A stretch of 64,000 nucleotides of DNA from Phycisphaera sp. (GTDB lineage Bacteria > Planctomycetota > Phycisphaerae > Phycisphaerales > UBA1924): NCBI GenBank assembly GCA_020639255.1, contig JACKGZ010000005.1:1-64000 (forward strand). Reading direction: 5' to 3'. A program made the position numbers and the translations under genes. Positions 52,916 to 61,524 of this stretch are shown here, in pieces (positions within the stretch are counted from its first letter, which is position 1; every line of letters starts with the position of its first letter). A model generated the notes under the pieces. That model saw only the letters and a program-made list of their open reading frames with translations, ran no database searches and had not been told where the DNA came from.

Positions 52916-53518
52916 TTACTCGCCCTCATCAAAGACCGGAGCCGGCGCGTCGGGCCAGGGCTCCATGATCTCGCCCTCCGGCGCTTTCGCGATCTGGGGC
53001 TTCGTCCCTCGAAGCGAAGCGACGTACGACGTCAGCAGCACCAGATCGTTCGGGTGGAACCGCTGACCCCACGCGGGCATTGCGCCGCCGGCGGCGCCTT
53101 TGGTGATGACGGTGTAGATGTCGTCGATCTTCTTGAGGTTCTTGCCGTAGTCGTCGGTCAGGTTCGGACCCACAACACCGCCGCCGTCCGGGCCGTGACA
53201 GGACGCGCAGTTCGACGAGAACGTGCTCGCCGCGTAGTTCATCCACTCCTCGCTCTTGGTGAACGAAGCAAATGTTGTCGCGTTGGGTTCGAGATCACCG
53301 AGCGTCTCGAACTTCTTCATTGTCGCCGCGAGCACGGCGTTGTCGTACTTCTTCTTGTACCCAGGCAGGAACGGGCTCGCCGAGAAGTCCATCATCACGT
53401 AGAAGAAGCTGAAGACGATGAACAGCCAGAACAGGAAGTGCCACCAGCCCGGCGTCGGGTTATCGAACTCCTGGATCCCGTCGTATTCGTGATCGAGCAC
53501 CTGCGGATCGTGCGGCAT
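52916..53518 (-). CDS. ccoP: cbb3 oxidase subunit III (CcoP), single haem c
   Basis: The 200-residue protein has the CcoP N-terminus DGIQEFDNPTPGWWHFLFWL, a TM segment, and one c-type haem motif CASCH (104-108) with axial Met147 in GGAMPAWG. Standard CcoP is about 300 residues with two CxxCH sites, so this is a single-haem form. It delivers electrons to the CcoN site. GGAG lies 6 nt before ATG 53518. Confidence 0.92.
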   Translation of the reverse strand: MPHDPQVLDHEYDGIQEFDNPTPGWWHFLFWLFIVFSFFYVMMDFSASPFLPGYKKKYDNAVLAATMKKFETLGDLEPNATTFASFTKSEEWMNYAASTFSSNCASCHGPDGGGVVGPNLTDDYGKNLKKIDDIYTVITKGAAGGAMPAWGQRFHPNDLVLLTSYVASLRGTKPQIAKAPEGEIMEPWPDAPAPVFDEGE

Positions 53519-53521
53519 GGC

Positions 53522-53713
53522 TTACTCCACCTCCTCGAACAATTTCACATCGCTCTCATCGTCGAGCGGCAGCGAAGCGATGCGTCGCACCTCGGACTTC
53601 GGAGCAAAGAGCACCCTCGCCACGACAAGCACGAATACGATCTGGAAGATCACCAGGGCGATCTCAGCCCAAACGGAGAGAGCCATGTGGCTCATGATGT
53701 CGGTGAGTCTCAA
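53522..53713 (-). CDS. ccoQ: cbb3 oxidase small subunit CcoQ-like
   Basis: The 63-residue protein starts at TTG 53713, overlapping the ccoNO stop (TTGA). It has one TM segment (MALSVWAEIALVIFQIVFVLVVARVLF) and a charged tail. The size, layout and position between ccoNO and ccoP are those of CcoQ, which stabilises the oxidase. A start at ATG 53695 is also possible. Confidence 0.82.
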   Translation of the reverse strand: MRLTDIMSHMALSVWAEIALVIFQIVFVLVVARVLFAPKSEVRRIASLPLDDESDVKLFEEVE

Positions 53714-56043
53714 TGGGCACCCCCTTCCTCGGCAGCCGCCGGCGCCGCCTCAGCCGCTGCGTCAGCGGGCTCGGGCGTCCTGTAGATATCCGTGCCGAGC
53801 CGCTTGATGTACGCGATCAGTGCGATCACCTTCTTATCTTCAAGATCCTCAGGCAGGACAAAGCCCGGCATCTGCGCCCTGATGTCGTCGGCGATGATCT
53901 TGGCCTGTTCGCGAGCCATCGACTCGGCGTTCTTGACGGCATCACCGTAAGGCGTCCCGATCATCGCAAGCGCCCGGATGCGCGACTGGATCTGGCCGTA
54001 GTCGAGGTCGCCCTCAACAAGATGCTTGTAGCTCGGCATGATCGAGCCCGTCGTGAACACCTGCGGGTTCTCGAAGTGCTGGTAGTGCCACGACGCGTTC
54101 GGGTTATTCACGCCCTCGCGCGCCAGGTCCGGACCGATGCGCCGGCTGCCCCACTGGAACGGACGGTCGTACACGAACTCGCCCGGCTTCGAATATTCGC
54201 CGTAGCGCTGCGTCTCGGCATAGATCGGACGCACCATCTGCGAGTGGCAGTTGTAGCAGCCCTCGGCGACATAAATATCCCGGCCCGCAACCTCGAGCGG
54301 CGTGTACGGCAGCACCGTCGAGATCGTCGGGATGTTCGATTTGATTAAGAACGTCGGGATGATCTCGAACAGCGAAGCCGTGCCCACACCGATCACGACC
54401 CACACCGTGAACCGCACCGGCAGTCGCTCCCAGCGCCGGTGCCAATGGCCCTGCAGGAAACGGTCGCCCGCGTGGCCGATGCCCGCGTTGGCCGTCAGGC
54501 GTGACTGCGGCGGCGGGCCGTCGTCGTACACCTTGCTCAAAGCCGGCGCCTCGTGCACGGGCACCTCATACTTCTTCGGACGCGCCAGCCACGTCATCAC
54601 CAGGTTGTACCCACCCAGGCACGCACTCAGCAGGAACAGCGTCCCGCCGACGGCACGGATCCAGTAGAACGGCATCAGTCGCGTCACCGTCTCGATGAAC
54701 TCGGGGTACGACAGCTGACCGCTCTCGTCGAACGCACGCCACATCAGACCCTGCGTGATGCCCGCTGTGTAGATCGAGATCACATAGAGCAGGATGCCCA
54801 CCGTACCGATCCAGAAGTGCATCGAGATCAGCTTCTCGGAGTGGATCTTGCCCGTCTGGAAGAGCCTCGGCGCCAGCCAGTACAGCATGCCGAACGTCAT
54901 GAACGAGTTCCAGCCCAGCGTGCCCGAGTGCACGTGCGCGATCGTCCAGTCCGTGTAGTGGCTGAGCGCATTGACCGTCTTCACCGAGAGCAACGGCCCC
55001 TCGAAGGTGGACATGCCGTAGAACGTCACTCCCACCACGAAGAACTTGAGCACCGGATCGGACGCGACCTTGTGCCACGCCCCGCGGAGCGTGAGCAGGC
55101 CGTTGATCATGCCGCCCCACGAGGGCATCCACAGCATCAGGCTGAACACCATGCCCAGCGTCGACGCCCACTGGGGCAGAGCCGTGTAGTGCAGGTGGTG
55201 CGGGCCGGCCCAGATGTAGATGAACACCAGGCTCCAGAAGTGGATGATCGAGAGCTTGTAGCTGAACACCGGGCGGTTGGCCGCCTTGGGCAGGAAGTAG
55301 TACATGAGCCCGAGGAAGGGCGTGGTCAGGAAGAACGCCACGGCGTTATGCCCATACCACCACTGCATGAATGCGTCCTGCACACCCGCGTAGAGCGGGT
55401 AGCTCTTGAGCAGCGTCGAAGGCGAGCCGAACTCACCCGTCTGTAGGAACTGGACCACACCAACCGGAATCCAGAGATTGTTGAACACATGCAGGATCGT
55501 GACAGCGACAAGGCTGGCGATGTAGAACCAGAGCGCGACGTACATGTGACGCTCGCGACGCTTGATCAGCGTCATCAGGAAGTTCGTCCCGAAGAACCCG
55601 AGCCATACCACCGCGATCGCCAGGTCGATGGGCCACTCAAGCTCGGCATACTCCTTGCCCTGCGTGATACCCAGGGGGAGCGTCAGCGCCGCCGACACGA
55701 TGATCAGCTGCCAGCCCCAGAAGTGGAGCTTGCTGAGCGTGTCCGACCACATCCGCGCCTTGCACAGGCGCTGGGTCGAGTAGTACACCGCCGTGAAGAT
55801 CGCGTTGCCCGCGAAGGCAAAGATCGCCGCGTTCGTGTGCAGCGGGCGGAGACGACCGAAGGCGACCTGTGGCAAGAAGTTCGCCTGCGGGAAAGCGAGC
55901 TGCACCGCCAAGATCACCCCGACCAGGAACGCCACGATGCCCCAGATCAGCGTCGCCCAGAAGAACTTCCGAACGATCGCGTCGTCGTAGCTGAAGCTCT
56001 CAAGCTGTGAAGCGGACCCCGAAGATTTGAACTCGAACCCCAT
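53710..56043 (-). CDS. ccoNO: Fused cbb3 oxidase subunits I and II (CcoNO)
   Basis: The 777-residue protein joins the catalytic CcoN (about 1-500, 12 TM segments, with haem/Cu ligands in RPLHTNAAIFAF, QWWYGHNAVAFFL, GPHHLHY and HVHSGTLGW) to CcoO (about 540-777, one TM, haem c CYNCH at 596-600 and AGRDIYVAEGCYNCHSQMVRP). The oxidase reduces O2 to water at high affinity. A fused N-O is known in some Bacteroidetes and Planctomycetes. ATG 56043 has GGAG upstream. The C-terminal tail is Ala/Glu rich. Confidence 0.96.
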   Translation of the reverse strand: MGFEFKSSGSASQLESFSYDDAIVRKFFWATLIWGIVAFLVGVILAVQLAFPQANFLPQVAFGRLRPLHTNAAIFAFAGNAIFTAVYYSTQRLCKARMWSDTLSKLHFWGWQLIIVSAALTLPLGITQGKEYAELEWPIDLAIAVVWLGFFGTNFLMTLIKRRERHMYVALWFYIASLVAVTILHVFNNLWIPVGVVQFLQTGEFGSPSTLLKSYPLYAGVQDAFMQWWYGHNAVAFFLTTPFLGLMYYFLPKAANRPVFSYKLSIIHFWSLVFIYIWAGPHHLHYTALPQWASTLGMVFSLMLWMPSWGGMINGLLTLRGAWHKVASDPVLKFFVVGVTFYGMSTFEGPLLSVKTVNALSHYTDWTIAHVHSGTLGWNSFMTFGMLYWLAPRLFQTGKIHSEKLISMHFWIGTVGILLYVISIYTAGITQGLMWRAFDESGQLSYPEFIETVTRLMPFYWIRAVGGTLFLLSACLGGYNLVMTWLARPKKYEVPVHEAPALSKVYDDGPPPQSRLTANAGIGHAGDRFLQGHWHRRWERLPVRFTVWVVIGVGTASLFEIIPTFLIKSNIPTISTVLPYTPLEVAGRDIYVAEGCYNCHSQMVRPIYAETQRYGEYSKPGEFVYDRPFQWGSRRIGPDLAREGVNNPNASWHYQHFENPQVFTTGSIMPSYKHLVEGDLDYGQIQSRIRALAMIGTPYGDAVKNAESMAREQAKIIADDIRAQMPGFVLPEDLEDKKVIALIAYIKRLGTDIYRTPEPADAAAEAAPAAAEEGGAH

Positions 56044-56165
56044 CAGATAGACTCCGCCCGTTAGTGCCTCGTGAACAGGAACCGGGAACTGGGAACTATT
56101 GGACCTTCTGCCCCTCCCATCGGCTCTGGAAACAAAATAAAGCCATCTTCGTCCAATTATCGATA

Positions 56166-56195
56166 TTTATATGCCCTATTCTATTGTCTTGTCAA
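56166..56195 (-). promoter_or_regulatory. Predicted promoter of the cco operon
   Basis: On the minus strand TTGACA (56195-56190) and TATAAA (56171-56166) have an 18-bp spacer, a near-consensus sigma-70 promoter about 120 nt upstream of ccoNO. Confidence 0.65.
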
Positions 56196-56221
56196 ACCGT
56201 AGAGAATGCTGTTTAACAGTA

Positions 56222-56238
56222 TAGACTTTTTGAGTCTA
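56222..56238. promoter_or_regulatory. Candidate Rrf2/IscR-type operator
   Basis: TAGACT (56222-56227) and AGTCTA (56233-56238) form a perfect inverted repeat. Its core GACT-N5-AGTC equals the IscR type-1 core. It lies upstream of the Rrf2 gene and of the cco promoter. Confidence 0.6.
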
Positions 56239-56304
56239 CAATCCGCGAGAGTCTTGCACTTATTGATCATTGCTCGCGTAGAAATCAGCCGACAAGGAGT
56301 CTGC

Positions 56305-56751
56305 GTGTTTACAAGGACCACAGAGTACGCATTGCGAGCCACTGTTCTGCTCTCACAGAGCACAGGCCGTATCACCGCGACAGAGATCGCCGAGCAGACC
56401 CGTGTCCCGGTCCGCTACATGTCCAAAGTGCTGCAAACGCTTTCTGAGGCCGGCATCATCGAGTCGCAGCGTGGCCCAACAGGCGGATTCTGGCTCTCAA
56501 GACCCGCAGAAGAGATCACACTCCTCGATATTGTCGATTGCATCGCCCCGATCCAGCGCATCACCAAATGCCCGATCGATCTCCCCGAGCACGAGCAGCA
56601 ACTCTGTCCGCTCCACATTGCGATGGACGATCTCGCCGCCATCGCGCGCAAGAAACTCGGTGCCACGACGCTCGCATCGGTTATGGATACATCCATCGTC
56701 CCGCTCGGACTGACCGTCAAGGGCAAATCGCTCGACGGCGATACCGCCTGA
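56305..56751 (+). CDS. Rrf2-family transcriptional regulator
   Basis: The protein has 148 residues from GTG 56305 (AAGGAG 5 nt upstream). The winged helix reads FTRTTEYALRATVLLSQ...ITATEIAEQTRVPVRYMSKVLQTLSEAGIIESQRGPTGGF. Cys79, Cys89 and Cys101 with His104 (KCPIDLPEHEQQLCPLH) could hold an Fe-S cluster, as in IscR, NsrR and RirA. It is divergent from ccoNO and is the likely regulator of the cco operon, sensing Fe-S status, NO or oxygen. Confidence 0.92.
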   Translation: MFTRTTEYALRATVLLSQSTGRITATEIAEQTRVPVRYMSKVLQTLSEAGIIESQRGPTGGFWLSRPAEEITLLDIVDCIAPIQRITKCPIDLPEHEQQLCPLHIAMDDLAAIARKKLGATTLASVMDTSIVPLGLTVKGKSLDGDTA

Positions 56752-56757
56752 GCCCGA

Positions 56758-58005
56758 TCACTCTCCCCCGTTCAGGCCCTTCCACTTGGCGATCCAGAGC
56801 TGGCTCGAAGCCTTGCCGTCGGGCGATCGATCCTCGCCGCGCTGCGCGGTCCACATCATCCACTCGCCGTCGGCGCTGAAGACCGGCAATCCGTCAAACC
56901 CCGACGCGTACGTGATCCGCACCGGCTCCTGCGTCTTCTCGGGATTCTCGGCATCGAACGGGATCGCGAAGACCTCGTAGTTGCCATGGCTCACCTGGCT
57001 CGACGCGTACACCATGTACTCGCCCGACGGGTGCCAGAAGGGCGCCCAGTTCACGTGCTGGTTGTCGGTGAGCTGAATCTCCCGCGAAACCCCGGTGATT
57101 TTGCCCGACTCGTCGTACGCCAGCTCTGACACAAAGAGCTGGAGCAGGTTGTCGCCCCGACGGTCCGAGCGGTAGCAGATCCACTTGCCATCGGGCGAGA
57201 AGAACGGCCCGCCGTCGTACCCGTCCGCCTCGACCAGGATCGTGTGCTCTCTCGTCTCGGTGTCGTACACCCAGATGTCCGCGTCGGGCGCGCCGAGCGC
57301 GTCTGACTTCGCCTGATCGACCTGCGCGTAGAGGATGTACCGCGCATCGGGCGAGTACGAGCACTCGGCTGTGTAGCCCGGCTTGTCGATCACAACATCG
57401 AGGGAGCGATAGCTATCGGGCACCGGACTCCATCCGTACTGATGACCGTCGTCATAGAAACCGTCTTTCCAACCTTTCGGGGGGCTCAGCAAGTCACGAA
57501 CGGCTTCATGGACATCCTGTGTCGTCTTCTCATCGACCGTCGGCTGAAATCTGACGACCTTCATCTCAGCGGGGAACGCCCAGCGATAACGCCCACTCCC
57601 ACGCTGATAACCGGGCACGTTGTCCTCGCTCGGTTCGACGAGCGTTGAGGCGAACAGAATGACACCCGGTTCAGTCGGGTGAAACCACGCACACGTGTTG
57701 GCTGATGCATCAGGAGCGAGCTCGAATGCATCGCTGGTGAATGACGCGGTTGGATCGAGCCTCTGTGCGTACATGCTGTAGTTGTGACTCTCCGAGCCCG
57801 CCGGAATAGCCTGGAAAACGATCTCGGTCCCATCAGGGCTGAAGTATGCCTCGCCGGCTTTGGACCACTGTTCCGCGAACGTCAGTTGCCGAATATCCCC
57901 GAGGAATCTCGACTCCGCCTGCGGGTCGTCATTCACGACATCCCCCCCACCCGGCTGGGCAAGGCACAGGGCGCTCACGGCGGCAACAATCGTCGGGGTC
58001 GGCAT
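56758..58005 (-). CDS. TolB-like beta-propeller exported protein
   Basis: The 415-residue protein has a short signal peptide (MPTPTIVAAVSALCLAQ). It carries at least five WD40/TolB-type blades, with repeats YFSPDGTEIVF, SYSPDARYILYA, FFSPDGKWICYRSD, FWHPSGEYMVYAS and VFSADGEWMMWTA. Such propellers bind protein partners in the periplasm. It is not the Tol system TolB by context. The function is unknown. It is convergent with the Rrf2 gene. Confidence 0.83.
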   Translation of the reverse strand: MPTPTIVAAVSALCLAQPGGGDVVNDDPQAESRFLGDIRQLTFAEQWSKAGEAYFSPDGTEIVFQAIPAGSESHNYSMYAQRLDPTASFTSDAFELAPDASANTCAWFHPTEPGVILFASTLVEPSEDNVPGYQRGSGRYRWAFPAEMKVVRFQPTVDEKTTQDVHEAVRDLLSPPKGWKDGFYDDGHQYGWSPVPDSYRSLDVVIDKPGYTAECSYSPDARYILYAQVDQAKSDALGAPDADIWVYDTETREHTILVEADGYDGGPFFSPDGKWICYRSDRRGDNLLQLFVSELAYDESGKITGVSREIQLTDNQHVNWAPFWHPSGEYMVYASSQVSHGNYEVFAIPFDAENPEKTQEPVRITYASGFDGLPVFSADGEWMMWTAQRGEDRSPDGKASSQLWIAKWKGLNGGE

Positions 58006-58169
58006 TTGCGGCTCTCCTGGGGTCTCATTGAGACAAGGTCTCAGGAAGGACTTTAGCCCACCACCGGCCTATCCTTGCCCTCGCTCGACCGGAATTGGCC
58101 CCGGTCGGCATCACCCCACGGCGCGACTCGGCCCGACCTGCCGAACGCCCCAGCCACGGAGAAACACAC

Positions 58170-58619
58170 ATGGTCAAGCTTCGCATGCAGCGTCACGGCC
58201 GCTCACACCGCCCCTTCTACCGCATCGTCGCCGTCGACGCCCGCTTCAAGCGCAACGGCAAGTACCTTGAGCGTCTGGGCTGGTTTAACCCGACCCCGGG
58301 CGAGGGCGAGGAATCCGTCGAGATCAACACCGACCGCGTCAAGCACTGGCTCTCCGTGGGTGCTCAGCCCTCGGACACCGTCCGCGACCTGCTCGCCGAG
58401 CGTGACCTTCTGACCCCCAAGCTCGCCAAACAGCGCGAGATGGACCGGAAGATGGACAACGCCCGCCGCGAGAAGAGGGAAGCCGCCGCGAAGGCCGCCG
58501 AGGAAGCCAAGGCCGCCGCCGAAGCCGCTGCTGCCAAGGCTGCGGAAGAGGCCGCCGCCAAGAAGGCCGCCGAGGAAGCCGCCGCTGCCGAGACTTCGGC
58601 AGAGACCCCGGCCGAGTAA
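58170..58619 (+). CDS. rpsP: 30S ribosomal protein bS16
   Basis: The protein has 149 residues from ATG 58170 (GGAGAA upstream). The first 85 residues are bS16 (MVKLRMQRHGRSHRPFYRIVAVDAR, RFKRNGKYLERLGWFNP), a 16S rRNA-binding assembly protein. The last 60 residues form an Ala/Glu/Lys-rich helical tail, not present in E. coli (82 residues). A strong terminator follows. The usual neighbour rimM is absent. Confidence 0.96.
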   Translation: MVKLRMQRHGRSHRPFYRIVAVDARFKRNGKYLERLGWFNPTPGEGEESVEINTDRVKHWLSVGAQPSDTVRDLLAERDLLTPKLAKQREMDRKMDNARREKREAAAKAAEEAKAAAEAAAAKAAEEAAAKKAAEEAAAAETSAETPAE

Positions 58620-58642
58620 ATCACCGCACATTCAGACCCAGT

Positions 58643-58674
58643 GGCGGAGGCTTCCAGCCTCCGCCTTTCTTTTT
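58643..58674 (+). terminator. Rho-independent terminator of rpsP
   Basis: A perfect 9-bp stem GGCGGAGGC/GCCTCCGCC (58643-58651 with 58657-58665) with a 5-nt loop is followed by TTTCTTTTT. This separates rpsP from trmD. Confidence 0.92.
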
Positions 58675-58735
58675 GCCACCCCCCGGTGGGGGCGGTGTCC
58701 CGCCGCCCATCTCCATCATCATCTACGCTTCCCCG

Positions 58736-59530
58736 ATGCGCTTCGACATCCTCACAACCTTCCCGGAGATGTTCGCCCCCGAGGCCCCCGCCGCCCTCGG
58801 CATCTCCATCCCCGCGCGCGCGCGAGCCGCGGGCCTCGCCAGCTGGCACGCCACCAACATCCGCGACTACTCGAACAACAAGCACGACAAGACCGATCGT
58901 CGCCCCTTTGGCGGCGGGCCCGGCATGGTCATGTCCTGCCAGCCCATCTGGGACGCCGTCCAGGCCGCCGAGGCGCTCGACCCCCGCCCCGCGACGCGCA
59001 TCCTCCTGACCCCGCAGGGCCAGCCCCTGAGCCAATCCATCGTCGAAGTTCTCGCCACCAAGCCCCGCCTGCTCCTGCTCTGTGGGCACTACGAGGGCAT
59101 CGATGAACGCGTCATTCAACGGCTCGACCCAATGGAGATCTCGATCGGCGACTACATCCTTTCGGGCGGCGAGCTGGCGGCCCTCGTCCTGATGGACGCC
59201 GTCATCCGCCTCATCCCGGGCGCGCTGGGCGACTCCGAATCCGCGATCCAGGACAGCTTCGCCCCCGCCCCCGAGACCGACGCCAAGGGCGAGCCCATCG
59301 ACCCAAAGCTCCGGGCCAAGTGGCTGAAGGAACTGGGCATCCCCGAATCCGCCCGCCTGCTCGACTGCCCCCACTACACCCGCCCCAGGGTCTGGGAGGG
59401 GATGGAAGTCCCCGAGGTCCTGCTCTCGGGGGATCACGAGGCCGTCGCCCGATGGCGGCTCGAGCAGATGGCCGCCCGAACCCGGGCCCGTCGCCCCGAC
59501 CTGCTAGAACCGCCCGGGGATCACGCCTAA
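58736..59530 (+). CDS. trmD: tRNA (guanine-N1-)-methyltransferase TrmD
   Basis: The protein has 264 residues from ATG 58736. The SPOUT knot has LLLLCGHYEGIDERV and EISIGDYILSGGELAAL, typical of TrmD. The C-terminal domain has LLDCPHYTRPRVWEGMEVPEVLLSGDH. TrmD methylates G37 of tRNAs next to the anticodon using SAM. It normally follows rimM; here rimM is missing and rplS follows at 73 nt. Confidence 0.97.
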   Translation: MRFDILTTFPEMFAPEAPAALGISIPARARAAGLASWHATNIRDYSNNKHDKTDRRPFGGGPGMVMSCQPIWDAVQAAEALDPRPATRILLTPQGQPLSQSIVEVLATKPRLLLLCGHYEGIDERVIQRLDPMEISIGDYILSGGELAALVLMDAVIRLIPGALGDSESAIQDSFAPAPETDAKGEPIDPKLRAKWLKELGIPESARLLDCPHYTRPRVWEGMEVPEVLLSGDHEAVARWRLEQMAARTRARRPDLLEPPGDHA

Positions 59531-59602
59531 ACTCCCGTCCGCGCGGCCAGGGTGGGCCCGAAGCCGCGATTCAGCAGACCTTTAGACTTGTGAGACCCCG
59601 CC

Positions 59603-59992
59603 ATGGGCACGCAGCAGCTGCTCGAGAGCCTGACCGCCGACCAGATCAAGACCGATCTCCCTCGCATGGACATCGGCGACACGGTCAACGTGCACGCCCG
59701 AATCGTCGAAGGCGACAAGGAGCGCGTGCAGGTCTTCCAGGGCGTGCTCATCAGCCGCAAGGGCCGGGGCATCCACGAGATGATCACCGTTCGCCGCATC
59801 GTCGACAACATCGGCGTCGAGCGCACGTGGCCCATCAACAGCCCGCTCATCGCCAAGCTCGAGACCGTCCGTCGCGGCGACGCCCGCCGGGCCAAGCTCT
59901 ACTTCCTCCGCGACCGCACCGGCAAGAGCCGCCGCCTCCGCGACCGCCGCCGCGGCATGAAGCACGTCGAAGGCATGAAGACCGTTCAGTAA
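59603..59992 (+). CDS. rplS: 50S ribosomal protein bL19
   Basis: The 129-residue protein matches bL19: a MDIGDTVNVHARIVEGDKERVQVFQGVLISRKG start, then GVERTWPINSPLIAKLETVRRGDARRAKLYFLRDRTGKSRRL. It sits at the 30S-50S interface. The C-terminus is slightly longer than in E. coli. A terminator hairpin follows. Confidence 0.97.
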   Translation: MGTQQLLESLTADQIKTDLPRMDIGDTVNVHARIVEGDKERVQVFQGVLISRKGRGIHEMITVRRIVDNIGVERTWPINSPLIAKLETVRRGDARRAKLYFLRDRTGKSRRLRDRRRGMKHVEGMKTVQ

Positions 59993-60024
59993 ATCGAACG
60001 CGTCAACTCCGAAACAATCACTCG

Positions 60025-60054
60025 ACCCGCTGCAGAGCGGGTTGTTTGTTTTTA
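60025..60054 (+). terminator. Terminator after rplS
   Basis: A 7-bp stem ACCCGCT/AGCGGGT (60025-60031 with 60036-60042) with loop GCAG is followed by TGTTTGTTTTTA. Confidence 0.88.
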
Positions 60055-60070
60055 TGCGCTACCGTTCTCC

Positions 60071-61117
60071 ATGAAAGCCATCGTCATCACCAAGCAGGGC
60101 TTGCCCGTCCCACCCAACATCACCTTCCAGACCGACTGGCCCGATGTCGGCGAGCCCGGCGCAGGCGAAGTCCGCATCAGGACGCTCGCCTCGGCGATGA
60201 ACCACATGGACCTCTGGGTCGGGCGGGGCGTGCCCGGGCTCACGCTCGACTACCCGCGCATCTCGGGCTGCGACGCCTGCGGCACCGTCGAAGCCGTCGG
60301 CGAAGGCGTCAGCGACCAGTGGATCGGCAGGCGCGTCATCGTCAACGCCGCCACGCGCGTCGCCCAGCCCGCAAACATAGACGGTGTCCCGGGCAGCACG
60401 CTCGCGCCCGAGTATCAGCTCATCGGCGAGCACCACCAGGGCATGCACGCCGAAGCCTTCCTCATGCCCGCCGACAACATCGCCCCCGTGCCCGATGACT
60501 GCGACGCATTCGAAGCCGCCGCGTTCGGCCTGACCACGCTCACCGCCTACTCGATGATGTTCACCAAGGGCCAGCTCATGCCCGGGCAGCTCGTGCTCGT
60601 GACGGGCATCGGTGGCGGCGTCGCAACCAGCGCCCTCGCGCTGGCCAAGCATCGCGGCTGCCCCGTCATTGTCACGAGCCGACACCAGTGGAAGCTCGAC
60701 AAGGCCCTCGCGCTCGGCGCCGATCACGCGATCCTCGACGAGGGACAGGACTGGTCCAAAGAAGTCCGCGCGATCACGCACAAGCGAGGCGTCGACATGG
60801 TTGTCGACTCGACGGGCAAGGCCACGCACCTCCATTGCATCAAGTCCCTCGCCCGCGGCGGCGCGTACGTCACGCCGGGCTGCACCACAGGCCCCGACGC
60901 CACCACCGACCTCGCCCGCCTTTTCTGGAACCAGCTCCGCCTGCTCGGCTCGACCATGGGATCCAACGAAGAATTCCGCGAGGTCGCGGCCCTCTTCAGC
61001 GCGAACAAGGTCGGAGCCGTCGTCGACACCGTCTTCAAGCCCGAAGACGCGTCCAAGGCGTGGGCGCACCTCGAAGAGGGCAAGCAGTTCGGCAAGCTCG
61101 TCTTCGACTGGTCGTAA
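60071..61117 (+). CDS. Zinc-type medium-chain dehydrogenase/reductase
   Basis: The 348-residue protein matches the MDR/quinone-oxidoreductase superfamily: GroES-like N-terminal part with RISGCDACGTVEAVGEG, and Rossmann NAD(P) site LVTGIGGGVATSALALAK (glycine-rich, about 178-195). The structural zinc cluster cysteines are not obvious, and few Cys are present. The substrate is unknown; it may be an alcohol or quinone reductase. It starts 78 nt after rplS, past a terminator. Confidence 0.87.
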   Translation: MKAIVITKQGLPVPPNITFQTDWPDVGEPGAGEVRIRTLASAMNHMDLWVGRGVPGLTLDYPRISGCDACGTVEAVGEGVSDQWIGRRVIVNAATRVAQPANIDGVPGSTLAPEYQLIGEHHQGMHAEAFLMPADNIAPVPDDCDAFEAAAFGLTTLTAYSMMFTKGQLMPGQLVLVTGIGGGVATSALALAKHRGCPVIVTSRHQWKLDKALALGADHAILDEGQDWSKEVRAITHKRGVDMVVDSTGKATHLHCIKSLARGGAYVTPGCTTGPDATTDLARLFWNQLRLLGSTMGSNEEFREVAALFSANKVGAVVDTVFKPEDASKAWAHLEEGKQFGKLVFDWS

Positions 61118-61119
61118 GC

Positions 61120-61524
61120 TCAATCGCCCAGCACGAGCCACGCCGCACGCGGGTTGCCGGCCCGTGCCTCGGCGAGCCCCGGCGCCTCGTCGCACTTCTT
61201 CACGTCCGACAGGTGCACAACCGTCGCGTACCGCGCGGTGCGTTTGAGATTCCAGAACGCACCGTCGCCCATGACTGTGTCGTTCAATGCAGCGCGCAGA
61301 CGCCGGATATCCGCAGGCGTCAGGTTCTCGTGCTGCTCGACGAGTCGAACCTTCGCTCTGCCGCACACGGGACCGGATGCGATCTTGATGAACACCGTGT
61401 CGCCACGTTTGATGATCCCGAACGGCACGATCCTGTTCTTTGTGAGCCGGAGCTCGGCCTTTTTCTGACCCGACAGAATCAGTTCGGCGTACTTGCGGTG
61501 CACGACCGCGACGTGCCGCGTCAC
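61120..61524 (-). CDS. ASCH-domain protein
   Basis: The protein has 134 residues from GTG 61524, overlapping the hldE stop by 4 nt (GTGA). The N-terminal stretch KYAELILSGQKKAELRLTKNRIVPFGIIKRGDTVFIKIASG carries the ASCH pattern GxKxxExR. ASCH domains bind RNA or nucleosides and occur in amidohydrolase or translation-linked proteins. Coupling to hldE is by position only. Confidence 0.78.
   Translation of the reverse strand: MTRHVAVVHRKYAELILSGQKKAELRLTKNRIVPFGIIKRGDTVFIKIASGPVCGRAKVRLVEQHENLTPADIRRLRAALNDTVMGDGAFWNLKRTARYATVVHLSDVKKCDEAPGLAEARAGNPRAAWLVLGD

Noticed and set aside
56044..56304. FNR/FixK box (TTGAT-N4-ATCAA) for the cco operon
   Set aside because: Only a half-site-like TTGATCATTG is seen. 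No complete box is present.
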